From Thermoplasmata archaeon (lineage in GTDB: Archaea > Thermoplasmatota > Thermoplasmata > UBA184), in assembly GCA_021826525.1 (NCBI GenBank), contig JAKAZU010000022.1, forward strand, positions 1 to 12,610: 12,610 bases of DNA, in the 5' to 3' direction. Position 1 is the first letter of the stretch. Each line of letters starts with the position of its first letter. The notes beneath the pieces are model-generated. The model saw only the letters and a list, made by a program, of their open reading frames with translations, made no database searches and was not told where the DNA came from. Positions 1-7,285 of this stretch are shown in pieces. The position numbers were made by a program, and so were the translations under genes.

Positions 1-148
1 CTCCCTCAGTACCGGGGGCACGGAGAACGGTCTGGGCGGCCCTCACGCTCGGAACGGACCGTACCGAATATCCCTCCGCCTCGAGCAGGCCGAGCAGAGC
101 CGCACCGAGGCTCGAGGTCTCCGCGACAAGGACGATAGGGCGCGGCAT
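1..148 (-). CDS. Receiver-like domain protein, N-terminal fragment (3' end outside window)
   Basis: Only the first 49 codons lie in the window. They read as the start of a response-regulator receiver fold: a beta strand (PIVLVAETSS), a helix (LGAALLGLLEAEGY), a second strand and a second helix. In ordinary receivers the first strand ends in an Asp-Asp pair that binds Mg2+. Here the equivalent place reads Ala-Glu-Thr, so at most one acidic residue remains and this may be a pseudo-receiver. The ATG at 146-148 has a Shine-Dalgarno-like GAGG a few bases upstream. The gene is divergent from the histidine kinase at 257, with about 108 bases between the starts. The phosphoacceptor region and any output domain are outside the window, so the role is unknown. 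A generic Rossmann-like N-terminus is possible, but the spacing fits a receiver better. Confidence 0.6.
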   Translation of the reverse strand, partial: MPRPIVLVAETSSLGAALLGLLEAEGYSVRSVPSVRAAQTVLRAPGTEG

Positions 149-176
149 CACCAACCTCGAGGGGGCGGGCTTCAGG

Positions 177-231
177 GTATAATCCTCCGGTGCGGTAGAG
201 TTGACTTGGTGACCCTGTATAATCCTCGGTG
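177..231 (+). repeat. Direct repeat pair in divergent promoter region
   Basis: GTATAATCCTCCGGTG at 177-192 recurs as GTATAATCCTCGGTG at 217-231. The copies differ by one missing C and start exactly 40 bases apart. Both lie in the gap between two divergent regulatory genes. Copy 1 is centred about 32 bases upstream of the minus-strand start at 148, and copy 2 about 37 bases upstream of the plus-strand start at 257. Each could therefore hold the TATA element of one gene, or the pair could be an operator. The repeat is seen directly; its function is inferred. Confidence 0.5.
217..224 (+). promoter_or_regulatory. Possible TATA box of the histidine kinase gene
   Basis: The AT-rich stretch GTATAATC stands out in GC-rich surroundings, 33-40 bases upstream of the ATG at 257. 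That spacing fits an archaeal TATA box with a very short leader. It also disfavours the upstream in-frame TTG (206) and GTG (209) starts, which would lie ahead of it. Confidence 0.4.
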
Positions 232-256
232 GTACCCCGAGCGAGCAGAACCGCAC

Positions 257-1678
257 ATGGAGCCGATCGAAACGTTCGCGCCCGAGATCCTCAACGAGCT
301 CCCGTATGGTGTCGCGCTCGTGAGCCCCGGGGGTCAGATCGCTTGGCGGAACCCTCGTTTTGATCTGCTGGCGGCGCCGGAAGTCCGCCCGGCACCGGCC
401 TCCGTGGACCGGATACCGGGATGGACGGACGATCCCGGTCTCCGAGCCATTATCGCCTCCGAGCCGAGCCCGGATCAATCCTATCGCGCTCGGCTCGCTC
501 GCTCGGGTCGCCGGCCCGTGAGCAGCGCAAGCCAATTGGACATCTACGTACGGAACGGACCCATCGGGAAGTGGCTCTTGACGGTCGTGCCGATCCAAGG
601 CACAACGGACGAGGAGCAGGGGCGTCTCTTCTACGAGGCGTTCCTGACGAGCACGAACGCGATGGAAATCACCGACCCCTCGGGAATCCTCATCGATGTG
701 AACCCGGCGTTCGAGCAGATCTACGGATACTCGCGCGCGGAGTGCATCGGCCGGAAACCGAACCTCGTCCGCAGCCGCCGCAGCCGTCCCGAGATCTACG
801 AGCGAATGTGGGCCGATCTGCTGAACCCCGCCATCGGACACTGGTCCGGCGAGATCATGAACCGGGACCGGCGCGGCCAGGAACGCCCCGTCCTGCTCAC
901 GATCACCGCCGTTAAGAACGATCAGAATGAGACCACCCATTACGTGGGCGTTGCGGTCGATCTCTCTGAACGGCGTCGATGGGAGCAGTCCGCTGCCCAT
1001 GGTGATCGCCTCGCTTCGATCGGTCAACTCGCCGCCGGCGTGGCTCACGAGATCAACACTCCCCTCGCCAACGTCATGCTCGTCGCCGAGAGCATCCGCC
1101 GTCGCGCCTCGGACCCCTGGATACGCGCTCGGATCGAGACGATCACGGCTCAGGTGGAGAGCGCGGACCGGATCGTCCGGGGCCTGCTCGATTTCGCCCG
1201 CCGGTCCGAGCCGAACTTCAGCTCGCTCGATCTCGTCCACGTCACACGCGACGCGGTGGAGTTCGTGCGCGGCAAGCAGAGCGCGGACGTCGAGATCGAT
1301 ACCCGCTACGCCCCCGGGCCGTGGCCGATCCGTGGCGATCGGGGACAGTTGATCCAAGTGCTGACGAATCTGCTGAACAATGCCTACGAGGCGATCGATG
1401 GCCCCGGTCGGATCCTCGTCGAGGTGCGCGGCGACGGGAACGAGGCCGTGGTCGAGGTCACCGATAGCGGCCCCGGCATCTCGGCCAGCGCGCTACCGCA
1501 CATTTTCGAGCCATTCTTCACGACCAAGCCGGAAGGGAAGGGCACGGGGTTGGGTCTCGCCATTTGCCACGGCATCCTCCAGAGCCACCAAGGGACCATC
1601 ACGGTCGCGAACGTGCCGGACAGCGGCGCCCGATTCACGGTCCGCCTCCCGCTCGTGCGCGAGGAGGCGCACCCGTGA
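257..1678 (+). CDS. Soluble PAS-PAS sensor histidine kinase
   Basis: Sensor kinase that autophosphorylates a histidine and passes phosphate to a response regulator, most likely the one encoded directly downstream. No membrane segment or signal peptide is visible, so it should sense a cytoplasmic cue. In the 473-residue form the order is: a divergent PAS domain (about 12-115), a clearer PAS domain with NPAFEQIYGYSRAE (about 125-243), a HisKA dimerisation helix with AHEINTP and phosphoacceptor His264, and an HATPase domain (about 348-469). The HATPase domain shows the N box (LTNLLNNAYEAI), G1 (DSGPGI), F box (FEPFF) and G2 (GTGLGL), so all catalytic motifs are intact. I chose ATG 257 because a TATA-like box lies 33-40 bases upstream and the 17 preceding codons are atypical. 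TTG 206 or GTG 209 are alternatives. The stop overlaps the next gene's start by 4 bases, indicating co-translation. The signal sensed is unknown. Confidence 0.92.
   Translation: MEPIETFAPEILNELPYGVALVSPGGQIAWRNPRFDLLAAPEVRPAPASVDRIPGWTDDPGLRAIIASEPSPDQSYRARLARSGRRPVSSASQLDIYVRNGPIGKWLLTVVPIQGTTDEEQGRLFYEAFLTSTNAMEITDPSGILIDVNPAFEQIYGYSRAECIGRKPNLVRSRRSRPEIYERMWADLLNPAIGHWSGEIMNRDRRGQERPVLLTITAVKNDQNETTHYVGVAVDLSERRRWEQSAAHGDRLASIGQLAAGVAHEINTPLANVMLVAESIRRRASDPWIRARIETITAQVESADRIVRGLLDFARRSEPNFSSLDLVHVTRDAVEFVRGKQSADVEIDTRYAPGPWPIRGDRGQLIQVLTNLLNNAYEAIDGPGRILVEVRGDGNEAVVEVTDSGPGISASALPHIFEPFFTTKPEGKGTGLGLAICHGILQSHQGTITVANVPDSGARFTVRLPLVREEAHP
1661..1667 (+). promoter_or_regulatory. Shine-Dalgarno site that decides the regulator start
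   Basis: GAGGAGG lies in the last codons of the histidine kinase gene, 7 bases before GTG 1675. The later ATG at 1768, where the receiver fold begins, has no comparable site at proper spacing. This favours the GTG start and a 31-residue leader on the regulator. Confidence 0.55.
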
Positions 1679-2808
1679 CGCCTTCCCCTCCGTCGTCGAC
1701 GCGAGTACCGTCGAGCCCTTCGGTCCTGCGCAAGGGTGATGGGGGGCTCGCCGCTCCTCGCGGCCACATGCGCATTCTCGTGGTCGACGACGATGCGGTC
1801 TTCCGGCAGGAACTCGGTGACCTACTCGAGGCGGACGGCCACGAGGTCGCCATCGCCCCTTCGGTACCCAAAGCCCTCGAAGAGCTCGAGGGCCGGGACG
1901 TCGACGTCGTCTTCACCGACCTCAAGATGCCACGGCACAGCGGTCTTGAATTGCTGAAGGAGGTCCGGAGGCGTTGGCCGCAGACCCTCGTCGTGATGGT
2001 CACGGGCTTCGCCACGGTCGAAACCGCGGTCGAGGCGCTGAAGGCCGGCGCCTTCGACTACATACGCAAACCGTTCCAGATCGAGCAGGTCCAGAAGGTC
2101 CTGGAGGTCGCTCGCGGAGTGCTGGAGTTCCGTAGACCCTCGGGGCGGCGGGGCGACCTCGACCACCTCTTGCGGGAATGGGGGGCTCGGCCGGAGCTAT
2201 CGGTGCTGGTCCTCTCGCCGCACGCACCCGCGGCGCGCCCTCGGCTCACGCACGTCGTGCCGGATTACGAGAACCCCTCCGAGATCGTCCGCACGATCCG
2301 CGAGTTCGCCCAGGCGCATCCGGTCGCTGCGGTTTTGTTGGAGGAAGTCGATCGATGCTTCACGCACCACCGTCGCGCGGACATCCTCCCGCTCGTTGGG
2401 GCGATGACCGAGGCGATGGACGGACACGGGCCATTCGTGATCTCCTACGACCCCTCGCGCCTGGGCGCCGCGGACGTCCGCGCGCTGACGGCCACCGTCA
2501 CCTCCTCCGAGACGCGCGAGATGCTGGAGGCGATCGCCAACCCCCTGCGGCGCGCGATCCTTCAGCGAGCCCTCCAGGGGCCGATCTCCTTCTCCGAGGC
2601 GATGCACGCCGCCGGCCTAGACGACTCCCCCAAGCTCGCCTTCCACCTACGGAGGCTCGTCGACGGGGGTCTGCTGACCCACGAGGACGAGGAATACCGC
2701 ATCACCGCGCGCGGCCGCGAGGTGGTCCGCGCGATCTTCGAGATGGACGCCTCCCTCCCTACCCGTTCGGACGCGAACGCGGTCCTGCCGCTCGCCGGTT
2801 CCGGTTGA
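1675..2808 (+). CDS. Response regulator: receiver, DUF835-like domain, winged helix
   Basis: Likely output partner of the kinase directly upstream; it should bind DNA when phosphorylated. Numbered from GTG 1675 (377 residues), a Pro/Ser-rich leader (1-31) precedes a complete receiver (32-145). The receiver has acidic residues Asp38-Asp40, phosphoacceptor Asp82 in FTDLKMP, switch Thr110 and Lys132 in RKPF. Residues about 176-271 resemble DUF835: a conserved acidic strand (VLLEEVDRCF), a helix over which copies of this domain vary, then FVISYDPSRL. Residues about 281-356 form an ArsR-like winged helix (EMLEAIANPLRRAILQRAL, then FHLRRLVDGGLL). The GTG overlaps the kinase stop as GTGA. The alternative start, ATG 1768, gives a 346-residue protein beginning exactly at the receiver. 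The receiver and winged helix are clear; the DUF835 assignment is from remembered family pattern and less certain. Target genes are unknown; the divergent gene at 1-148 is an obvious candidate. Confidence 0.88.
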   Translation: MTPSPPSSTRVPSSPSVLRKGDGGLAAPRGHMRILVVDDDAVFRQELGDLLEADGHEVAIAPSVPKALEELEGRDVDVVFTDLKMPRHSGLELLKEVRRRWPQTLVVMVTGFATVETAVEALKAGAFDYIRKPFQIEQVQKVLEVARGVLEFRRPSGRRGDLDHLLREWGARPELSVLVLSPHAPAARPRLTHVVPDYENPSEIVRTIREFAQAHPVAAVLLEEVDRCFTHHRRADILPLVGAMTEAMDGHGPFVISYDPSRLGAADVRALTATVTSSETREMLEAIANPLRRAILQRALQGPISFSEAMHAAGLDDSPKLAFHLRRLVDGGLLTHEDEEYRITARGREVVRAIFEMDASLPTRSDANAVLPLAGSG

Positions 2809-2820
2809 ACGGCGACCGAT

Positions 2821-2830
2821 AGGAATATCG
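2821..2830 (+). promoter_or_regulatory. Weak TATA-like element before the AMMECR1 gene
   Basis: AGGAATATCG lies 24-33 bases upstream of ATG 2854, in the 45-base gap after the regulator gene. No Shine-Dalgarno site precedes that ATG at usual spacing, so a leaderless transcript is possible. The box is a poor match to the archaeal consensus. Confidence 0.25.
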
Positions 2831-2853
2831 CGCGCGTCAGCCTCCTATAGGCG

Positions 2854-3489
2854 ATGATACCCGATCCGATCGGTGAGTCCGCGGTACGCCGGGCCCGCAC
2901 CGCCATCGAGCACGCCCTCGGGATCCGATCCACCCTCTGGGCTCTCCCGGACGACCCGGCGTGGACGGAGCCGGGCGGCGCGTTCGTCACCCTTCGTACC
3001 TATCCGAAAGGGGGGCTGCGCGGGTGCGTCGGCTTCCCGTTGCCAACTCATCCTCGGAGACGGGCGATCGACCTCGCGGCGGTCGCCGCAGCGCTCGAGG
3101 ACCCGCGTTTCAGGCCCGTCGGGTCCGACGAGATCGACGCGCTGACCGTCGAGGTCTCCCTGCTGACGCGGCCCGAGCTCGTCCCCGGGACGACCGCGGA
3201 CGAGCGGAAGCGCGGTGTCGTGGTCGGCCGGCACGGACTGATCGTCTCCGTTCCCGGGACGAGCGGGCTGCTCTTGCCGCAGGTCGCCGTCGAGGAGGGG
3301 TTCGACGCGACGAGCTTCCTCGGCGCGACGTGCGAGAAGGCCGGGCTCCCGCCGGACGCTTGGAAGCGCCCCGCGACGCGTGTCGAGCGGTTCGGAGCCT
3401 CCGTCTTCGCGGAAGCCGCTCCGCGGGGGGCGATCGTGCGGGGGAGGTCGGCGCCGGGTACTCCGTCCGCCGGACCACTCGCGCACTGA
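2854..3489 (+). CDS. AMMECR1-domain protein
   Basis: A 211-residue protein of the AMMECR1 family, found widely in archaea and eukaryotes and of unsettled biochemical function. The signature LRGCVG is at residues 55-60. The family's later blocks are also present: LTVEVSLLTRP, then GLIVSVPGTSGLLLPQVAVEEG, then FLGATCEKAGLPPDAW and a closing strand with VERFGASVFAE. Length matches the family except for about 15 extra residues after the usual end, in the stretch where the opposite-strand ileS gene also overruns. The last 380 bases overlap the ileS frame tail to tail. In other genomes AMMECR1 is often linked to Memo and radical SAM proteins; neither is visible here. The start is the first ATG after the upstream stop and suits the family's N-terminus. 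Confidence 0.9.
   Translation: MIPDPIGESAVRRARTAIEHALGIRSTLWALPDDPAWTEPGGAFVTLRTYPKGGLRGCVGFPLPTHPRRRAIDLAAVAAALEDPRFRPVGSDEIDALTVEVSLLTRPELVPGTTADERKRGVVVGRHGLIVSVPGTSGLLLPQVAVEEGFDATSFLGATCEKAGLPPDAWKRPATRVERFGASVFAEAAPRGAIVRGRSAPGTPSAGPLAH
3110..3489. other. 380-base convergent coding overlap of ileS and the AMMECR1 gene
   Basis: The AMMECR1 frame (plus) closes at 3487-3489 and the ileS frame (minus) closes only at 3110-3112. Scanning the plus strand for TTA, CTA and TCA between 3113 and 3489 finds none at any phase. All three minus frames are therefore open across the stretch. The AMMECR1 gene is conserved here and the ileS tail looks compositional, so purifying selection probably acts on the plus strand. 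Confidence 0.75.
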
Positions 3490-6430
3490 ACCGCACCCCG
3501 TCGACCTCCCACGTTCGGTCCTCGGGCGATGTCGCGGGCAGGTCTTCTACGAGGTCGACGACCTCCGCGAGCAGTTCGCGTTCCAACGTCGCACGCCGGC
3601 GCTCGAGGGCGTCCCGGAGGGAAGCCGGCGCCGCGAGAGCGAGCGCGATCGGGTCGGTGAACGCGAGTCCGAGCTCCTTGCGGCGCTGTTGCAGGCGGCG
3701 AAGGACCTCGCGCACCATCCCCTCCTCGAGTAGTTCGGCGGTGGGGGCTCGCGGGAGGGCCGCGACCCTACGCTCCCCCTCGGCCCGGATCACCCATGCG
3801 TCTTCGGGGAAGCGGTCGGGGCGGGGCTCCGGATCCCAACGCACCGCCCGAACGTTGAGTTCGGCCGCGAGGAGCGCCTCTCCCTCGCTCCCGAGCGCCT
3901 CGAGCCTATCGGAGGGAACGCCGAAGAGAACGAGCTCGGTGAGGGGAATCCGGGCCCGTACCCCGGCCCGCTGGCGGAGCTCCCGTCCCACTTCGACCAG
4001 GGCGCGCAGTTCATCCATGCCCGCCTCCAGCGTCTCGTCCCGCAGGACCGGTTGCGGAGCCGGCCAGCGGTCGAGGTGCACCGAGGAGCCGGCCTCGGCC
4101 CAGGGCCGGTCCGCGAGTTCCTGGGCGATCCACTCTGCCGTATACGGGGCGAACGGCGCCAGGACGCGGGAGAGGACGTGGAGGACGTAGCCGAGCGTCG
4201 CGTGCGCCGCGGCACGCTCCGGCGTCCCGGCCTCGGCCCAGAACCGGGGACGAGATCGGCGCAAGTACCAGGTCGAAAGGTCGTCGATGAACGCCTTCAG
4301 GGTACCGGCGCCGGGACGGGGATCGAAGCTCTCGAGGGACGACTCGACGCCCTGCCGGGTCCCCTCGAGACGGGAGAGAATCCATCGGTCGAGCAGGTCG
4401 GTCGACGACGGCACTTCGTGGGACGGAGCCAGTCGGTCCGCTCGCGCGTTCTGCAGGTAGAACGCCACGACGTTCGTCAGGAGGCCGAGGCTGCGCGCGG
4501 CCTGGGCGCGCATCTCGCTCTCACTCATGCGGACCCCTTCGGTGAAGTCGAGATTGAGGAGGTACCAGCGCACCGCGTCGCCGCCGATGCGGGTGAGGAT
4601 GTCGATGGGATCGGCGACGTTGCCCTTCGACTTCGACATCTTCTTGCCGACGTCGTCCAGGCCCATCCCGGTGGCCACCGCGGCCCGATAGGCCGGCCGC
4701 GCGAACAGGGCGGTCGCGAGCACGTGCATCGTGTAGAACCACCCCCGGGTCTGGTCGATCCCCTCGGCGACGTAGTCGAGGGGCGCCGCGGGGTCGAACG
4801 TCCCGGCATCGAACGGATAGTGATACTGCGCGAAGGGCGCGGAGCCGCTGTCGTACCACACATCGATGGTGTAGGGTTCCCGGTGGGCGGGCTGGCCACA
4901 CGTCGGGCACGGGAACTCGATCGGGTCGACCCCCACACGGTGCGGGTCGAAGTCGTCCGGGAGCGGGCGGCCCCAGACCTTCGCGAGCTCGGCATACGAA
5001 CCGATGCAGGTGGGATGGCCCTGAGGGCAGACCCAGACCGGTAGGGGCGTCCCCCAGTAGCGGCTCCGAGAAAGGGCCCAGTCCTTCGCTTCGGTGAGGA
5101 AGTTGCCGAAGCGCCCGTCTCGCACGTGCGCGGGGACCCACGTCACGTTCGCGTTGTTCCGGACCATCGCGTCCGAGAAGCGAGAGCTGCGGACGAACCA
5201 GGAGTCGATCGCCCGGTAGAGGAGCGGCGTGCTGCATCGCCAGCAGAACGGGTAGGTGTGGCGCAGCGTGTCGTGGCGGTAGAGCCGACCCCGCCGCTCG
5301 AGATCCTCGATCAGGACCGGGTCCGCCGACTTGAAGAACCGGTTCTCGACCAGAGGGATCTGCGATGTGAAGACCCCACGGCTCGTGAGCGGATCGAACG
5401 TTCCGAGCTTCTCCCGCTCGCCGATGCGGTAGTCGTCCGGGCCGAAGCTCGGCGCCCCGTGAACGAATCCGGTGCCCTCCTTGGCGTCGACCATGTCGTC
5501 CAAGAGGATGCGGAAGCGGCCCGGGGCATCGGGCACGAACGGAAACGGCGGGTCGTACTCTAGGCCCTTCAGCTGCTCGCCGGTCAGCCGCGCCACGATC
5601 TCGGGCGGCGAGGGGAAGTAGCGCGGGATCGCGGCCTCAGCGAGCACGACCTCTCGGCCGTCGGCCTCACGAACCACGGCGTACGGAAGATCGGCTCGGG
5701 CGACGACGAAGACGTTCGAAACGAGCGTCCACGGGGTCGTCGTCCAGACGAGGAGATCGCGCGGGGGTCCACCCGTCGTTCGGAGCGGGAACCGAACGGT
5801 GATCGACGGGTCGACCGTCTCTTTGTACCCCTGCGCGACTTCGTGCGAGCTGAGGGTCGTTTCGCACCGCGGGCAGTACGGGAGCACGTAGTGGCCCTTC
5901 TCCACGAGACCGCGATCGAACAGGGTCTTGAGGGACCACCAGACGCTCTCGATGTACGGCGGCGCCATCGTCTGGTAGGCATGGTCGTAGTCGAGCCAGT
6001 AGCCCAGCCGTCGGTACATCTCCTGCCACGCGGCGGCGACGGCGAGGGTGCTCGTCCGGCACTCCGCACAGAACCGATCGATCCCGTACGCCTCGATGTC
6101 GTGCCGGGTCCGCACCCCGAGCTTCTTCTCGATCTCGATCTCGACCCCGAGCCCGTGGCAGTCCCAACCGGCCATGGGCGAGACGATGCGGTACCCCTGC
6201 ATCCTCCGATAGCGAAGCTGCACGTCCTTCAGAGTACCGGGCATCATGTGGCCCGTGTGGGGGCGACCGTTGGCCGTCGGCGGACCCTCGGTAAACCGGA
6301 AGACGGGCCCCGACCCGGCGGCCGAGAGCGCCCGCTCGATGACCCCCGTCCGGCTCCAGTAATCGGCGACCTTCGAATGGAGGTCCATCGGGTGGGGGCT
6401 ACCGCTCGACCCCTCCTCGTCGGCCGACAT
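3110..6430 (-). CDS. ileS: Isoleucyl-tRNA synthetase with arginine-rich C-terminal overrun
   Basis: Class I synthetase that charges tRNA-Ile with isoleucine in the cytoplasm. From ATG 6430 (1106 residues), the catalytic HIGH signature reads HTGH at 58-61 and KMSKS is at 597-601. The IleRS-type block DVWYDSGSAPFAQYHYPF (around 525-540) and Cys-x-x-Cys pairs (CPRC near 183, CWRC, CPTC) fit the zinc-binding and editing insertions. The anticodon-binding helical domain follows KMSKS. Homology-like sequence ends near WEVDGVRF (residue 981); the last 125 residues are Arg/Pro/Ala-rich and are read antisense to the AMMECR1 gene. Archaeal IleRS proteins are usually nearer 950-1050 residues. I chose ATG 6430 over in-frame GTG 6442 because a TATA box at 6453-6460 fits leaderless transcription starting at this ATG. 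Identity is firm; the natural C-terminus is not. Confidence 0.95.
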   Translation of the reverse strand: MSADEEGSSGSPHPMDLHSKVADYWSRTGVIERALSAAGSGPVFRFTEGPPTANGRPHTGHMMPGTLKDVQLRYRRMQGYRIVSPMAGWDCHGLGVEIEIEKKLGVRTRHDIEAYGIDRFCAECRTSTLAVAAAWQEMYRRLGYWLDYDHAYQTMAPPYIESVWWSLKTLFDRGLVEKGHYVLPYCPRCETTLSSHEVAQGYKETVDPSITVRFPLRTTGGPPRDLLVWTTTPWTLVSNVFVVARADLPYAVVREADGREVVLAEAAIPRYFPSPPEIVARLTGEQLKGLEYDPPFPFVPDAPGRFRILLDDMVDAKEGTGFVHGAPSFGPDDYRIGEREKLGTFDPLTSRGVFTSQIPLVENRFFKSADPVLIEDLERRGRLYRHDTLRHTYPFCWRCSTPLLYRAIDSWFVRSSRFSDAMVRNNANVTWVPAHVRDGRFGNFLTEAKDWALSRSRYWGTPLPVWVCPQGHPTCIGSYAELAKVWGRPLPDDFDPHRVGVDPIEFPCPTCGQPAHREPYTIDVWYDSGSAPFAQYHYPFDAGTFDPAAPLDYVAEGIDQTRGWFYTMHVLATALFARPAYRAAVATGMGLDDVGKKMSKSKGNVADPIDILTRIGGDAVRWYLLNLDFTEGVRMSESEMRAQAARSLGLLTNVVAFYLQNARADRLAPSHEVPSSTDLLDRWILSRLEGTRQGVESSLESFDPRPGAGTLKAFIDDLSTWYLRRSRPRFWAEAGTPERAAAHATLGYVLHVLSRVLAPFAPYTAEWIAQELADRPWAEAGSSVHLDRWPAPQPVLRDETLEAGMDELRALVEVGRELRQRAGVRARIPLTELVLFGVPSDRLEALGSEGEALLAAELNVRAVRWDPEPRPDRFPEDAWVIRAEGERRVAALPRAPTAELLEEGMVREVLRRLQQRRKELGLAFTDPIALALAAPASLRDALERRRATLERELLAEVVDLVEDLPATSPEDRTWEVDGVRFSARVVRRTEYPAPTSPARSPPAERLPRRRRLRTARHASRGASKRPAGARPSRTSRRGSSSRRTPPRRRPAARAARSSRERRRSVRAGRPRHRASARPRSSRGRARAASAGRPRRSARRSRRTRRA

Positions 6431-6452
6431 GGCGGTCCGCACGCGCGTCCAC

Positions 6453-6460
6453 GAATAAAG
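6453..6460 (-). promoter_or_regulatory. TATA box for ileS, probably leaderless
   Basis: On the minus strand this reads CTTTATTC, the only AT-rich stretch in the 41-base gap between the bactofilin-like gene and ileS. It lies 23-30 bases upstream of ATG 6430, the usual TATA-to-transcription-start distance in archaea. No Shine-Dalgarno site is present. This points to an own promoter and transcription starting at or near the start codon. Confidence 0.55.
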
Positions 6461-6471
6461 CGGCGCGGACC

Positions 6472-7272
6472 CTAGCGCGAGAGCCCGTGCGGCGGCGGGG
6501 TACGGGACTCGTAGCCGATGTGGCTGGACGGATCCTTCTTCACGACCGTACCGTCGATCCGGGTGACGTGGCAGTGCCGACCGAGCGCGATCGACCCCGC
6601 CCGGACGTAGTCGACGTCCACGCCCTCGATCTGTACCGACTCGGCCTCGATGCGGCCGACCCGAAGGAGCGCCTTCGGGCTCAGGATGGGCACGTCCACC
6701 GGGAGCCGGAGGATCTGGCGGGGGCGAAGGGAGACCTGGGTGGCTTCGATCTCCCGGATGCTCGACTCCGACTCGAAGACCGCTTCGACCTCCTGCGCGC
6801 GAAGGACTCCCGCGAGGGAGATCCTCCCGTCGTGAAGGAAGAGCGCCGCGGTGACGTCCTTTCCGATCTCGAGGGCGCCCTTGGCCGTGAGGGTCCCGAC
6901 GACGCGTACATCCTTCGCGACGCGCACGAGCCCGTCGGTGGTAAGCTGGCCTGCCCGGACGGAACCGAGGAAGCGACCGGTGCCCCGCACGACCACGCCG
7001 CCGCTTACCGTGACATCACCTCCGACCTCGAAGGTCCCTCGGACATCCAGTTGGTTGGCGATGAGAGGGCCAGTGATGGTGGCGATCCCATCGAAGACGG
7101 CCTCGTCGACGTCGACCTCTCCCGTGACCTTGCCGGCCCCCCGCAGGCGGTAGCGTTGGGCATGGATGCTCGCATGCCGGACGGTGCCCACCTCCCGGAA
7201 AGCGCCGCTCCGGGGCATCGAGGGCGGAGCGACGGCGGTGGGAGCCATCGGCGAACGAACGGGTGCGGCCAT
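6472..7272 (-). CDS. Bactofilin-like polymer-forming protein
   Basis: A 266-residue protein whose centre (about 42-190) is a run of short beta repeats of the type V-x-G-x-V/I-x-V-x-G, for example GKVTGEVDVDE and GTFEVGGDVTVSGGVVVRG. This is the hallmark of right-handed beta-helix bactofilins, which self-assemble into filaments or scaffolds. Low-complexity ends flank the repeats: an Ala/Pro/Met-rich start and a C-terminus ending in PPPHGLSR. No signal peptide or membrane helix is seen, so it should be cytoplasmic. ATG 7272 has a strong Shine-Dalgarno site (GGAGGGAG, 7277-7284). It follows the CoA-binding gene by 13 bases, so the two are probably co-transcribed. The beta-helix repeat is seen in the sequence; the family name is recognition by pattern, and the cellular role in an archaeon is not established. 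Confidence 0.72.
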   Translation of the reverse strand: MAAPVRSPMAPTAVAPPSMPRSGAFREVGTVRHASIHAQRYRLRGAGKVTGEVDVDEAVFDGIATITGPLIANQLDVRGTFEVGGDVTVSGGVVVRGTGRFLGSVRAGQLTTDGLVRVAKDVRVVGTLTAKGALEIGKDVTAALFLHDGRISLAGVLRAQEVEAVFESESSIREIEATQVSLRPRQILRLPVDVPILSPKALLRVGRIEAESVQIEGVDVDYVRAGSIALGRHCHVTRIDGTVVKKDPSSHIGYESRTPPPHGLSR

Positions 7273-7285
7273 CCTTCTCCCTCCG

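Noticed and set aside
201..223. TTGACT followed by TATAAT, resembling a bacterial -35/-10 promoter
   Set aside because: The spacer is only 11 bases instead of about 17, and the gene content points to an archaeon; the TATAAT is better read as part of the repeat or a TATA box.
2961..4190. 409-codon plus-strand frame across the AMMECR1 gene and the ileS end
   Set aside because: Extremely Arg/Ser-rich translation out of frame with AMMECR1 and without family motifs; a compositional shadow.
4052..5044. Long open frame on the plus strand, antisense to ileS
   Set aside because: It lies wholly within the well-conserved ileS coding region and gives an Arg/Val-rich sequence with no recognisable motif; GC-rich DNA leaves antisense frames open.
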